Shown here piece after piece: positions 48,319-57,195 of a DNA stretch of 64,000 nucleotides; within the stretch, counting starts at the first letter, position 1; each line of letters begins with the position of its first letter. The notes under the pieces were generated by a model. The model did no database searches, was not told the DNA's origin, and worked only from the letters and a program-made list of their open reading frames with translations. Origin of the DNA: Francisella adeliensis (GTDB taxonomy: Bacteria > Pseudomonadota > Gammaproteobacteria > Francisellales > Francisellaceae). The DNA lies in NCBI RefSeq assembly GCF_003290445.1, contig NZ_CP021781.1, positions 682,001 through 746,000 on the forward strand. Direction: 5' to 3'. Made by a program: the position numbers and the translations under genes.

Positions 48319-48951
48319 TTAGTTTGCAGCAGCCCTTCGGTAGTTGCCAGTATTTTTCATCTGTTGAATCGTGCCGTTAAATATACCTAGAGTTGCTTCA
48401 TTTGTGGATTTTATTTGCTGACCACCGGCTGTAGTTCCAGCAACTGTAATTTTATTTTGACCTGGCTCTGGTCTAGGTATTGTCCAAGAACCATTTTGGA
48501 AATTACCGGGAACTTTAGAACCATTTACTAGAAATTCAGGATGATCATCAGCAGTAATTGCTGGATCTGTAGTAATAGGGATTTGCTCCTCTTTAGAGAA
48601 TTTGTTTTCTGTTTCTGATGGAGAGGTTATTGTTACCTCAAGAATTTGACTTTGAGCACTATCTAGTTCCTGCTTATTATTTTCAGCAAGCTTAGAGTTT
48701 GCTAGTTTTTCTATATCAGATTGACCAATTTTAATATCTTTAGTCGATTTTTTGGAAGTTTTTGTATCAACTACGGTTGGTTTTCCAACATTTATTGTTT
48801 TATAGTCTACATTGTCAGCGGGCTTTTCTTCTGAAAACACTACATTACCATTTTCAGATCTCCATGAATAAACTTGTTGAGAATCAGCAAGAGCGATAGA
48901 GTATGAGCTAGCCATGGTTAAAGTTATTAAGATTTTATTTATTTTATTCAT
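48319..48951 (-). CDS. DUF4124 family periplasmic protein (paralogue 2)
   Basis: A 210-residue protein with a signal peptide (cleavage after ALA near residue 22). The DUF4124 motif follows (VYSWRSENGNVVFSEEKP), a short domain in many gammaproteobacterial envelope proteins. A linker with charged residues leads to a C-terminal immunoglobulin-like beta domain (TITSPSETE... ITVAGTTAGG). The protein shares this layout with the next gene, especially TADDHPEFLVNG and RPEPGQNKITV. Function unknown; peptidoglycan or envelope association is plausible. Confidence 0.8.
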   Translation of the reverse strand: MNKINKILITLTMASSYSIALADSQQVYSWRSENGNVVFSEEKPADNVDYKTINVGKPTVVDTKTSKKSTKDIKIGQSDIEKLANSKLAENNKQELDSAQSQILEVTITSPSETENKFSKEEQIPITTDPAITADDHPEFLVNGSKVPGNFQNGSWTIPRPEPGQNKITVAGTTAGGQQIKSTNEATLGIFNGTIQQMKNTGNYRRAAAN

Positions 48952-49037
48952 GAGATGATAATAAACCTATACTTTATGTAAATTTATTATAACGAAAATA
49001 CTTAGCTTACGAAAGCGTTATGAAGGTAATAAAGAAA

Positions 49038-49616
49038 TTATCTTCCCATAACATTTCTTATGTAGATTTGACTATCACTTGATGAATTTATAATCTTGTG
49101 ATCATGGGTAGTACCTCGGACACTTATACTAACCCCTCCAGGGTTAGGTCTATAAACCATCCAAACGCCATTTTCATAATGACCTCGAGTGGAAATGTCA
49201 TTAATAAGGAAAACAGGGTGGTCTTCAGCAGTAAGAGTAGGCTCAAGTATTATTGGTAGTTTAGCTCCATGAGCAAACACCTTATCACCCTGTGCAGGAG
49301 ATATAACTCTTACATTAATAGTCTCTCTACTTTGAGAACTTTTTTGAGGCTGATCTTGAGTTTCTTCAGATTTAATATACAAATTATTAGCTTTTATTGA
49401 GTTTAGTTGTTCTAGTATCGGAGAAGGTTCATGATCATCTTGACTAACATGTACTCCAATTTCTTCAAACTCATTATCAAACAAGGGTTCAGTTTGAGAA
49501 AAAACAGTATTGCCTCGGGAATCTTGCCAACTGTATACGCTATCAAGAGCATATAAGCTGTTAGTTACGAACAGTGATAAACTAAAAATTGTGATCTGCT
49601 TTTTAAAAGACTTCAT
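49038..49616 (-). CDS. DUF4124 family periplasmic protein (paralogue 1)
   Basis: A 192-residue protein with a signal peptide (cleavage after LYA). DUF4124 (VYSWQDSRGNTVFSQTEP) and a C-terminal beta domain (VRVISPAQGDKVF, TAEDHPVFLINDIS, YRPNPGGVSISVRGTTH) follow. The order and motifs match the gene 86 bases downstream on the same strand, so the pair arose by tandem duplication and diverged. Each has its own short leader. Confidence 0.8.
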   Translation of the reverse strand: MKSFKKQITIFSLSLFVTNSLYALDSVYSWQDSRGNTVFSQTEPLFDNEFEEIGVHVSQDDHEPSPILEQLNSIKANNLYIKSEETQDQPQKSSQSRETINVRVISPAQGDKVFAHGAKLPIILEPTLTAEDHPVFLINDISTRGHYENGVWMVYRPNPGGVSISVRGTTHDHKIINSSSDSQIYIRNVMGR

Positions 49617-49695
49617 AATATTACTTTATATATTGTCAGATAATAGTAGTATATATTCTTTTGATTAAACAAAACATACCGGGGTATAAATTTAT

Positions 49696-50313
49696 ATGAT
49701 TACACTTAATGATGTAATGTTAGAATGTTTTGGCAATTTAATGTTTTTTATATTTGCCATCTTACTTTACAAACAAAATAGGCTAGCATGGTCATTTGTT
49801 ATACTAAATATTCTCATAATAACTTATTTATCGGCAAAATATAGTATATCAACAGCTTTAATTTTTATGTCAGCTCAGATAGTTGCAGTGCTTATAGTAG
49901 GTGTTAGCTGGTTTATTAAACCTATGTTTGAAGCTATTGATAAAATAAGACTGATACTTGCAATTATTGTAAGCCTCTTAATATTAGTTATATGGGTGCT
50001 ATTAATGTATTTTTTTGTTAACCCATATATCTTAAATTTTAAAATGCTATTTGGGTTTGATTATCTTATATATATGCTGTTTGTATTGGGATGTATATTT
50101 GTCGCATTTAGATTATCGATAGGGTTAATAATTCTAGCTACAGTATTTATTAGTAAGTCATTTTATTATAGCCAAACTATCGTTGATATCAGTAATGCTC
50201 CTGCACATATAAAAGAATTTACTCCATATTTTCTTGTAAGTGCTTGCTGTATGATTTTGGCAGGAGTATTTTTAGTTGTAGCATATACAAGAGCTAAGAA
50301 AAACTTAATCTAA
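49696..50313 (+). CDS. Small polytopic membrane protein of unknown function
   Basis: A 205-residue protein with about six hydrophobic helices and a short basic C-terminus. No motif recognised. Its stop codon overlaps that of the convergent rsmJ by a few bases (CTAA). It is transcribed divergently from the DUF4124 pair, sharing an 80-base intergenic region, which may mean joint regulation. Confidence 0.6.
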   Translation: MITLNDVMLECFGNLMFFIFAILLYKQNRLAWSFVILNILIITYLSAKYSISTALIFMSAQIVAVLIVGVSWFIKPMFEAIDKIRLILAIIVSLLILVIWVLLMYFFVNPYILNFKMLFGFDYLIYMLFVLGCIFVAFRLSIGLIILATVFISKSFYYSQTIVDISNAPAHIKEFTPYFLVSACCMILAGVFLVVAYTRAKKNLI

Positions 50314-51044
50314 ATGCTATAAATATCAAATCTATTTGATTTGCCTTTTATTTGTGAAGAGGGTGTTTTAGCAGATAAGAATTCAGCATTAACTGGTCGT
50401 TTTATTACTAGCTTTTTAGTCTTTTGTGACTGTATTGAATTTTCAACTAAAAGGCTGTTTCCTTTTTCATCATTAAATGCAATATCATGCATAATTTGCA
50501 TGTTTTGTTTTACTTTGGCACTTTTTTTACGTTCAGGGAACATTGGGTCAATATAAATACAGTCAAAAATTAGAGAGCTATTGTTTTTTATATAATCATT
50601 AGCATCTTGGTTTATAAGAGTTATTTTATCTGCTATGTTTTTCAAGTCTTCAATCTGTTTAGCTCTTTCTAGAGCATTTTTTAAGAGTAAAAATATGTAA
50701 GGGTCTTTTTCAATAGAAACTACGTTATGACCCCTTGCTGCAAGTGTAAATGAATCTCTACCTAATCCAGCTGTTGAATCAAGAATTAGCATTTTATCTT
50801 TTTTTCTTCCTTCTACAGCTTGGACAACACTACATTTTTTTAATTTTGGATTTATCCTAGAAGCTATGTCATTATCAGAAAAATCTATATAAATTTTTTT
50901 TGAATCAGTTAATAGTGATAATTGATTATTTTTATAAAGTAATTTCTTTTTAGACGCTGAAATAGAATATTCTAGTTGACTATAGGTTTGTTGCAAATAT
51001 ATCAAAGTTTCAGTATTTACAACATTTATAAGATCAGTTTTCAT
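50310..51044 (-). CDS. rsmJ: 16S rRNA (guanine-1516-N2)-methyltransferase
   Basis: S-adenosylmethionine-dependent methyltransferase for m2G1516 of 16S rRNA (YhiQ in E. coli). It carries the SAM motif DSTAGLGRDSFTLAARG and the catalytic-site motif DPMFPERKKSAKVKQNMQ, both diagnostic. The length of 244 residues is normal. It converges with and overlaps the membrane-protein gene at the stop codons. Confidence 0.93.
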   Translation of the reverse strand: MKTDLINVVNTETLIYLQQTYSQLEYSISASKKKLLYKNNQLSLLTDSKKIYIDFSDNDIASRINPKLKKCSVVQAVEGRKKDKMLILDSTAGLGRDSFTLAARGHNVVSIEKDPYIFLLLKNALERAKQIEDLKNIADKITLINQDANDYIKNNSSLIFDCIYIDPMFPERKKSAKVKQNMQIMHDIAFNDEKGNSLLVENSIQSQKTKKLVIKRPVNAEFLSAKTPSSQIKGKSNRFDIYSI

Positions 51045-51072
51045 ATAATAAAAGATATTAGATTTTTTAAAA

Positions 51073-52248
51073 TTATTTATAGTCTGAAACTTCTATTTCA
51101 TTATGAAATATTCCAGCACCAATAAATTTTGATACTATTGGCGTCGAAGAGATATTTACAGTAATAGTAGAAAGATATTTTTTGAAAACTTCTTCAGGTG
51201 CTGATGTTGAAAGATTCATTAGCCCAAGTTTTTGCTTTCTGTCGATTATCTCTTTTAGTTTATTTTGCCATGCTGGGAAAGCAACTTTGTAATCACCTTT
51301 AGCTTTATAAAGCTCACCAGCTAATACATAAGCCTCAATAATAGCAAATATACTTCCTTGTCCCATAAGTATGGAAGGACATGATGCAGCATCACCAACT
51401 AAGGCGATCCTATTATTATACCAGTTATTCATCTTCACTTGAGTAACACTATCAAAATAAATATTATCAACATCATTTAATCTTGATAGAAGCTCAGGTG
51501 CTTCCCATTGAATATCTTTAAATACTGATCTAATGATTTCTTTTTTTTCATCTAATGTTGTAGGAATTTTATCAACAAGGTTAGAGCTCATCGTAAACAT
51601 AACTAAAGTTTCCCCAGTTTCTAATGTTACGCGAGAGATTTGTCTATCATCTTCTATACACAGTCCATAGGTGTAGTTTTCATGAAACTTGTAGTCTTCT
51701 AATGAAAAGGCTGCAACAAAAGTATTTAGGTCATGTTCTTTAAACTCAGAATCACTAAAAGCCAAAGATCTTGTGTGTGAGTGTAGTCCATCAGCACCTA
51801 TAACTAAGTCAAAAGATTCTTTTGTTCCATCAGAGAGATGAGCGATAACCTTATCATCATTATTTTCAACGCTTGTTACAAAAGTACCAAAACGAGTTTC
51901 GATCTCACCACAAGCATTATAAATAACGGAGGAAATATCTCCTCGTTTAACACTTAGAAATTCGCCATAATTATCTTCTATAAGAGATGAGATATTTACT
52001 TTTGAAGATCTTCTACCTCTACCATTAAAACAATGAATATTTTTGATTTTATAAGATTTGTTTTTTAGTTCCTCAAACAGCCCCATTTTTTTGAGTACTT
52101 CACATCCAGCTCCCCAAAAATCAACTAAATAACCTCCGGTTCTAAATTCAGGAGCTTTTTCAAATAACACCGGTTCAAAACCATATTCTTTAAGCCACCA
52201 TGCTAAAGTAGGACCAGCGATTCCAACACCATTAATTGCTATTTTCAT
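51073..52248 (-). CDS. FAD-dependent class A monooxygenase, TetX/PHBH-like
   Basis: About 391 residues. FAD-binding motifs are GVGIAGPTLAWWL with GxGxxG near residue 7, the middle DG motif (LVIGADGLHSHTR) and the GD motif (ALVGDAASCPS). This is the layout of aromatic hydroxylases and tetracycline-inactivating oxygenases. The substrate is unknown. The ATG at 52248 is selected because AAGGAAT lies eight bases upstream; a longer frame to 52275 has no ribosome binding site. No regulator or electron-transfer partner sits next to it. Confidence 0.85.
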   Translation of the reverse strand: MKIAINGVGIAGPTLAWWLKEYGFEPVLFEKAPEFRTGGYLVDFWGAGCEVLKKMGLFEELKNKSYKIKNIHCFNGRGRRSSKVNISSLIEDNYGEFLSVKRGDISSVIYNACGEIETRFGTFVTSVENNDDKVIAHLSDGTKESFDLVIGADGLHSHTRSLAFSDSEFKEHDLNTFVAAFSLEDYKFHENYTYGLCIEDDRQISRVTLETGETLVMFTMSSNLVDKIPTTLDEKKEIIRSVFKDIQWEAPELLSRLNDVDNIYFDSVTQVKMNNWYNNRIALVGDAASCPSILMGQGSIFAIIEAYVLAGELYKAKGDYKVAFPAWQNKLKEIIDRKQKLGLMNLSTSAPEEVFKKYLSTITVNISSTPIVSKFIGAGIFHNEIEVSDYK

Positions 52249-52435
52249 AATTATTCCTTCAATGTGATAAAACATATATTTTATATATAGATTGTAGAAT
52301 GATATTTAGAGTTATTCAATAAAGATATACTAGCTTTGCTATATTATGTTGTAGATAATTAAAAATTACAGATATTTTTATATATAATATGAATGGTACA
52401 AAATAATATCAATTTATAGATTATAGGAATAACTA

Positions 52436-53515
52436 ATGTTAGAAAAAATGAAAAAAAGGTTGTTTTGGTATAAAAACTCAGAGCAAGGCCCACCAGACTT
52501 AGAGGAAATGATAAAGAAGTTCTTTGGGAAAAAGAAAAAAGATAGCGCTGATGATAGTGAAAGTATTTATTCAAAAAACGCGGATAAAAACCAACCAACA
52601 TTAGAGAATTTCCCAATAAAAAAGATAGCTAGTATAGTTATTGCAGTTATTGTAGCTGCATGGGTAGGTTTTGGTTTTTATGTGGTACAACCTGCAGAGC
52701 AAGCCGCAGTCTTACGACTTGGAAAGTTTTCTAAAATGGTTGAGCCAGGACTTCATTGGTATCCGCTTGGTTTTGATAGTGTTTATAAAGAAAATGTTCA
52801 AGAGTTAAAAACTATTTCTTTAAAAAGAGATATGCTTACTTCTCAAGAAAATATAGTGCATATTTCATTTACAGTACAATACCGTATATCTGATTTAGAG
52901 AAATTTTTGTTTGCAAATAATAACCCAACTAAATTACTTCAACAGACTTTAGAAAGTGCTGTAAGACAGGTTGTAGGTGAAAATAAGCTTGAGGAAATAC
53001 TTACAACTAATAGAGCTGTAATTACTCAACAAGTACGCAAAGAAATGGAAAACCTTCTTCAAACGTATAATACTGGTATTTATGTGAGTGAAGTGATTAT
53101 GCAACCAGCTCAAGCTCCAGATGCTGTGAAAAGTGCATTTGATGATGTGATCAAAGCCCGTGAAGATCGTGAAAGAGAGCAAAATGATGCTGAAAGTTAT
53201 GCAAATAGAATTGTACCAGTAGCACAGGGTAAAGCACAAAGAATTCTTGATCAAGCAAATGCTTATAAGCAAAAAATTGTACTTGAAGCTCAAGGTGAAA
53301 CAGCCCAATTTGAGCAGTTATTACCGATCTATAAGAAAAATCCTGACATTGTTACAAACCAAATGTATTTTAATACTATTTCAGATGTACTTCAGCATAA
53401 TAAGATTTTCTTGATTGATGGTGATGGTGCGAAAAATATATTTTATGGTTTAGGTGAAAACAGTAAAAAAGCATTAATGCCAAGTTTAGATACAAACAGT
53501 CAAGGGAGTAACTAA
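52436..53515 (+). CDS. hflK: HflK, SPFH-domain membrane regulator of FtsH
   Basis: HflK and HflC assemble into a large periplasmic cage around the FtsH protease. The N-terminus is charged with a Lys-rich region, followed by one membrane helix (about residues 62-85) and the SPFH/prohibitin domain (EQAAVLRLGKF, VEPGLHWYPLG). The C-terminal part is helical with AQGETAQFEQLLP. The length is 359 residues; E. coli 419, mostly shorter at the Gly-rich N terminus. hflC starts three bases later. Confidence 0.95.
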   Translation: MLEKMKKRLFWYKNSEQGPPDLEEMIKKFFGKKKKDSADDSESIYSKNADKNQPTLENFPIKKIASIVIAVIVAAWVGFGFYVVQPAEQAAVLRLGKFSKMVEPGLHWYPLGFDSVYKENVQELKTISLKRDMLTSQENIVHISFTVQYRISDLEKFLFANNNPTKLLQQTLESAVRQVVGENKLEEILTTNRAVITQQVRKEMENLLQTYNTGIYVSEVIMQPAQAPDAVKSAFDDVIKAREDREREQNDAESYANRIVPVAQGKAQRILDQANAYKQKIVLEAQGETAQFEQLLPIYKKNPDIVTNQMYFNTISDVLQHNKIFLIDGDGAKNIFYGLGENSKKALMPSLDTNSQGSN

Positions 53516-53518
53516 AAA

Positions 53519-54439
53519 ATGAATAAAATTTTAAAAATATTCTTAGTGGTTGTAGTTGTTGCATCTATTGTTATTTTAAGTACTAAGTTTATAGTAAAAC
53601 AAGGTAGTGAGTCGGTTATACTGAGGCTTGGTGAACTTAAAAAAGATAGTTCTGGACAAGTTATCGAGTATGAGCCAGGTATCCATATTAAAGTTCCACT
53701 TTTAGATACCGTTAAAACTTATGATATGCGTAACCGTATATTAGAAGCAGATTCGGCTAGAGTTGTTACTAAAGAACAAAAAGATGTGTTGATTAATGCT
53801 TATGTCGTATGGAAAATTGATAACATCTCTAAATTCTTTACAAGTACAAGTGGTAATGTTGATAGAGCTGAGACATTGCTTAAGCAATTCTTAGAGTCAT
53901 CTTTGCGTGCAGAAGTTGGTAATAATGATATTCAAAGCCTTATAAACAATAATCGTGATAAGTTGATGATAGCACTTACTAAGAGTGTACAAAAACAAGC
54001 TATACAAATAGGTGTATCTGTAGTTGATGTGAGAGTAAAACAAATTGATCTACCAGATACTGTGACTGATTCGATTTATCAAAGAATGAAATCATCTCGT
54101 CATAAGGTAGCATCTTCTATAAGAGCAGAAGGTGTACAATTAGCTGAGAAAATAAAAGCATCAGCTGATGCAAAAGTTACGGTAACTATAGCACAAGCTG
54201 AAAAAGAATCTAAGACTATAAGAGCAGAAGCTGACGGTAAAGCTGCAAAAATATTTACAGCAGCTTATGCAAACTCTATACCATTGTACGAGTTCTTAAA
54301 AAGTATGAATTCATATAAAGAAAGCTTTAATGGTAAAAATGAAGTTGTGTTTATGCTTAAACCAGATAGTAAATTCTTTCAAGGTTTTAAGTTGCAATCA
54401 AATAGTAAACTTGCAAAAGATATGAAGGAAGCTAAGTAG
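53519..54439 (+). CDS. hflC: HflC, partner of HflK
   Basis: A 306-residue SPFH protein with an N-terminal membrane helix (about 5-24), GSESVILRLGEL, the EPGIHIKVPLLDTVKTYDMR motif and a long helical C-terminal half. The HflK-HflC pair binds FtsH and limits its access to substrates. Order and spacing with hflK show an operon that continues into the phosphatase and engB genes. Confidence 0.95.
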   Translation: MNKILKIFLVVVVVASIVILSTKFIVKQGSESVILRLGELKKDSSGQVIEYEPGIHIKVPLLDTVKTYDMRNRILEADSARVVTKEQKDVLINAYVVWKIDNISKFFTSTSGNVDRAETLLKQFLESSLRAEVGNNDIQSLINNNRDKLMIALTKSVQKQAIQIGVSVVDVRVKQIDLPDTVTDSIYQRMKSSRHKVASSIRAEGVQLAEKIKASADAKVTVTIAQAEKESKTIRAEADGKAAKIFTAAYANSIPLYEFLKSMNSYKESFNGKNEVVFMLKPDSKFFQGFKLQSNSKLAKDMKEAK

Positions 54440-54459
54440 TTATGAGTAAAGGTCGAGAT

Positions 54460-54939
54460 ATGATAAAAGTATTATTTGTTTGTAAGGGTAATATTTGTAG
54501 ATCCCCGACAGCACATGGGATTTTTAGAGATATTGTAGACTCTAATGACTTTAGTAATAAAATTGAGATAGCATCTTGTGGAACTAGCTCACAAAAGTGG
54601 GGGCATGAAGGTGATCACGCCGATTTTAGAGCACAAGAAATGGCTAAAAAATATGATTGTGATTTATCAGATCAGAAATCTCAACAGTTACTAGAGTCAG
54701 ATTTTGATGATTATGATTATATAGTAGCGATGGATCAAGAAAATATTGATACTATGAAAGTAATGTTTCCTTGTGCAGACTTTTCAAAAGTTACTAAGAT
54801 GCTTCAATATGCACCAGCAATAAGTCTAACAGATGTTCCAGATCCGTATTATGAAGATAATTTTGAAAAAGTTTTTTTAATGATAGATACTGCTTGTCAT
54901 GGACTTTTTGAAAAGATTAAATTAGAGAATGAATTATGA
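54460..54939 (+). CDS. Low-molecular-weight protein tyrosine phosphatase
   Basis: A 159-residue enzyme with the P-loop [15 protein letters not shown] (CX5R, Cys near residue 8) and the general-acid Asp in DVPDPYYED. It dephosphorylates tyrosines or related low-molecular-weight substrates. Usual members read CLGN where this one reads CKGN. ATG 54460 is preferred because AAAGG lies seven to eight bases upstream and it gives a family-like start; an ATG at 54442 is also in frame. The stop overlaps engB. Without a neighbouring Wzc-type kinase its physiological partner is open. Confidence 0.9.
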   Translation: MIKVLFVCKGNICRSPTAHGIFRDIVDSNDFSNKIEIASCGTSSQKWGHEGDHADFRAQEMAKKYDCDLSDQKSQQLLESDFDDYDYIVAMDQENIDTMKVMFPCADFSKVTKMLQYAPAISLTDVPDPYYEDNFEKVFLMIDTACHGLFEKIKLENEL

Positions 54940-55529
54940 TATATAGAAATGCAAAATACATCATGGGAGCTGCTAAAGTTTCGCAACTTCCTGAAGATGT
55001 CGGAATAGAGGTGGCATTTGCAGGACGTTCAAACGCTGGTAAATCAAGTGCCTTAAATACTCTTACAGAGCAAAAAGCTTTAGCTAGAGTTAGTAAAACA
55101 CCTGGTAGAACACAGCTTATCAACCTATTTGATATTGGTGAAGGTAAAAGACTTGTTGATTTGCCTGGTTATGGTTATGCAAAAGTTTCTGAGAAAATTA
55201 AAAAACAGTGGCAAAGTGAAATGGAGCTATATTTAACTTCACGAGAATGCTTAACAGGAATTGTACTTTTAGTTGACCCTCGTCATGATCTTAAAGAGTT
55301 TGACTGTTTAATGATAGAACTAGCAATAGCTTGTAACCTTAATTTACATATATTACTTACAAAAGCGGATAAGCTAAATAATAAAGAAAGGGCTCAAGCA
55401 ACTAAGATGTTAGATAGTTTTTTAGCTACTTTCAAGACTACAGATAAAGTGTCATATCAATTATTTTCAGCTCTTAAAAAAATGGGACTTGAGAAATTCA
55501 AACAAAAACTTGATAGCTGGTATGAATAA
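54936..55529 (+). CDS. engB: Ribosome biogenesis GTP-binding protein EngB (YihA/YsxC)
   Basis: TRAFAC-class GTPase for 50S assembly. G1 is GRSNAGKSS (near residue 35), G2/G3 appear as TPGRTQLIN and DLPGYGYAK, and G4 is LTKADKL. The length of 197 residues is usual. It overlaps the phosphatase gene at ATGA and ends the hflK operon, followed by a weak hairpin and a run of eight Ts. Confidence 0.96.
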   Translation: MIYRNAKYIMGAAKVSQLPEDVGIEVAFAGRSNAGKSSALNTLTEQKALARVSKTPGRTQLINLFDIGEGKRLVDLPGYGYAKVSEKIKKQWQSEMELYLTSRECLTGIVLLVDPRHDLKEFDCLMIELAIACNLNLHILLTKADKLNNKERAQATKMLDSFLATFKTTDKVSYQLFSALKKMGLEKFKQKLDSWYE

Positions 55530-55530
55530 T

Positions 55531-55555
55531 TAATGTTTATATCATTATTTTTTTT
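55531..55555 (+). terminator. Weak intrinsic terminator after engB
   Basis: TAATG / CATTA (five pairs, seven-base loop) is followed immediately by eight consecutive Ts (55548-55555). The stem is very weak. Confidence 0.4.
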
Positions 55556-55581
55556 AGTTAAAAATACAAATATATAATTTC

Positions 55582-55590
55582 TGCTATAAT
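55582..55590 (+). promoter_or_regulatory. Extended -10 promoter of sodC
   Basis: TGCTATAAT matches TGnTATAAT and lies 69 bases before the sodC ATG. Confidence 0.5.
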
Positions 55591-55658
55591 ATTTTGAAAT
55601 ATTTATGATTATTGGTATGATGATTTGTAGAGTTATTTATTATTAATAAGAGTTCGTA

Positions 55659-56222
55659 ATGTTAAAAAATATTAAAATGCTTAGTAGTTTAGTTTGTGTT
55701 GGGATGTTAGGCAGTTGTGCTATTATTGAACAAAAAGAAAAAACCTACGATCTTAAACACGATAATGAACTTATTGTACATCTTAAAGATACTCAGACAA
55801 ATAAAGAAGTAGGAACCATTACTATTGCTCCATACGTTACTAATGGTGATCAAGAAGGTTTACTTATTACTCCTCATTTATATAACTTACCACCCTCAAC
55901 TACTCATGGTATGCATATACACATTAATCCAAGTTGTGCGGATGGTGGTAAAGCTGCTGGAGGACATTGGGATCCTGAAAACACTAATAAGCATTTAGGT
56001 CCATATAGTGATAATGGACATAAAGGAGATTTACCTGTACTGATTGTTAATCCTGATGGGAGTGCTACAAAACCAGTTGTTGCGCCTAGATTAGCTTCAT
56101 TAGAGGAACTTGAAGGACATAGCTTGATGGTGCATGAAGGATCAGATAATTATTCCGATGATCCAGAACCTCTAGGTGGAGGTGGAAATAGAATGTGGTG
56201 TGGTGTAATAAAAGATATCTGA
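55659..56222 (+). CDS. sodC: Cu/Zn superoxide dismutase, lipoprotein type
   Basis: Periplasmic enzyme that dismutates superoxide. A signal peptide with the lipobox LGSC (Cys20) indicates lipidation. All metal ligands are present: MHIH for copper, GGHWDP for the bridging His, KHLG and NGHKGD for zinc, and MVHEGSDNYSD for copper. Disulphide cysteines are NPSC and MWCG. A proline/lysine-rich loop lies between. SodC contributes to oxidative-stress resistance in Francisella. The length of 187 residues is normal. Confidence 0.96.
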   Translation: MLKNIKMLSSLVCVGMLGSCAIIEQKEKTYDLKHDNELIVHLKDTQTNKEVGTITIAPYVTNGDQEGLLITPHLYNLPPSTTHGMHIHINPSCADGGKAAGGHWDPENTNKHLGPYSDNGHKGDLPVLIVNPDGSATKPVVAPRLASLEELEGHSLMVHEGSDNYSDDPEPLGGGGNRMWCGVIKDI

Positions 56223-56252
56223 TATTATAAATTACTGGATAGCTATATTTAA

Positions 56253-57032
56253 ATGACTGAAGTAACTATTAGATTAATATTTTTCATTGGTGTATTACTA
56301 ATAGTTGTAACACTTGAATTATTTTTCCCAAAAAGAAAATTACAACAAAAAAAATCTATTCGCTGGTTAAATAATTTATTATTAATATTTATAAATACTA
56401 TTCTGCTCAGAGTTCTTTTCCCTATTGCTGCAGTTGGTGTAGCTTTATTTTGTGAAATAAACAAAATTGGGATTTTGAATTATTTTGAGATTACTCAGCT
56501 ACTGAAAATAGTAATTGCTTTTATAGTGCTTGATTTTTCGATATATCTACAACATTTAATATTTCACTATATTCCAATTTTATGGCGTATTCATAAAGTG
56601 CATCATGCTGATATGGATATTGATGTAACTACAGGGCTTAGATTTCATCCATTAGAGATGATTTTATCAATGCTGATAAAAATGGTGGTAGTAGCCATAA
56701 TAGGAGCGCCAGTACTAGCAGTTATAATATTTGAGATTATTTTGAATGCGAGTTCACTGTTTAATCACGGTAATATTAAATTACCTAGGATTTTTGATAA
56801 AATACTAAGGTTTTTTATAGTAACACCTGATATGCATAGGATCCACCATTCAACTATAGTAAATGAAACAAATTCAAATTTTGGTTTTAATTTTTCTATA
56901 TGGGATAGGCTTTTCAAAACCTATAAGGCTCAACCTATTAAAGGTCACTATGATATGAATATAGGTCTTGATGAATATAGAGATACTAAAACTACTCAAA
57001 GCATTAAAAGTATGCTTAAAATGCCATTTTAA
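56253..57032 (+). CDS. Fatty acid hydroxylase/sterol desaturase family membrane protein
   Basis: A 259-residue protein with about four membrane helices and the eight-histidine di-iron boxes: HLIFHYIPILWRIHKVHH (HX4H and HX2HH), FHPLEM, FNHGN and DMHRIHHS. Such enzymes hydroxylate or desaturate lipid chains, sterols or carotenoids. The substrate is open; a fatty-acyl modification of lipid A or phospholipid is conceivable. It begins 30 bases after sodC in the same direction. Confidence 0.88.
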   Translation: MTEVTIRLIFFIGVLLIVVTLELFFPKRKLQQKKSIRWLNNLLLIFINTILLRVLFPIAAVGVALFCEINKIGILNYFEITQLLKIVIAFIVLDFSIYLQHLIFHYIPILWRIHKVHHADMDIDVTTGLRFHPLEMILSMLIKMVVVAIIGAPVLAVIIFEIILNASSLFNHGNIKLPRIFDKILRFFIVTPDMHRIHHSTIVNETNSNFGFNFSIWDRLFKTYKAQPIKGHYDMNIGLDEYRDTKTTQSIKSMLKMPF

Positions 57033-57093
57033 AAATTATAAATGAAGTAGTGTACTAAACATAAACTTGAGTTTAAAGACAAAGAAAGTATGT

Positions 57094-57180
57094 ATGAGAT
57101 TGTGTTGCTATTGCTACTGTAATAGTAACCTTGAATTAGCTAAAAAAATAGCTGATAATGTGTTTTGTAAAGTAAACTAA
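57094..57180 (+). CDS. Candidate Cys-rich micro-ORF upstream of the cupin gene
   Basis: An open frame of 28 codons starting MRLCCYCYC and ending in FCKVN, with five cysteines among the first 25 residues. It ends 15 bases before the cupin gene. The ribosome binding site is weak (purine-rich stretch AAAGAAAG). It may be a real small protein, a leader peptide or chance; no known family. Confidence 0.3.
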   Translation: MRLCCYCYCNSNLELAKKIADNVFCKVN

Positions 57181-57195
57181 ATAAGGATAAATAAA

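Noticed and set aside
57033-57195. Possible tRNA or structured RNA before the cupin gene
   Set aside because: No T-loop or acceptor stem pattern could be found; a micro-ORF is the only notable element.
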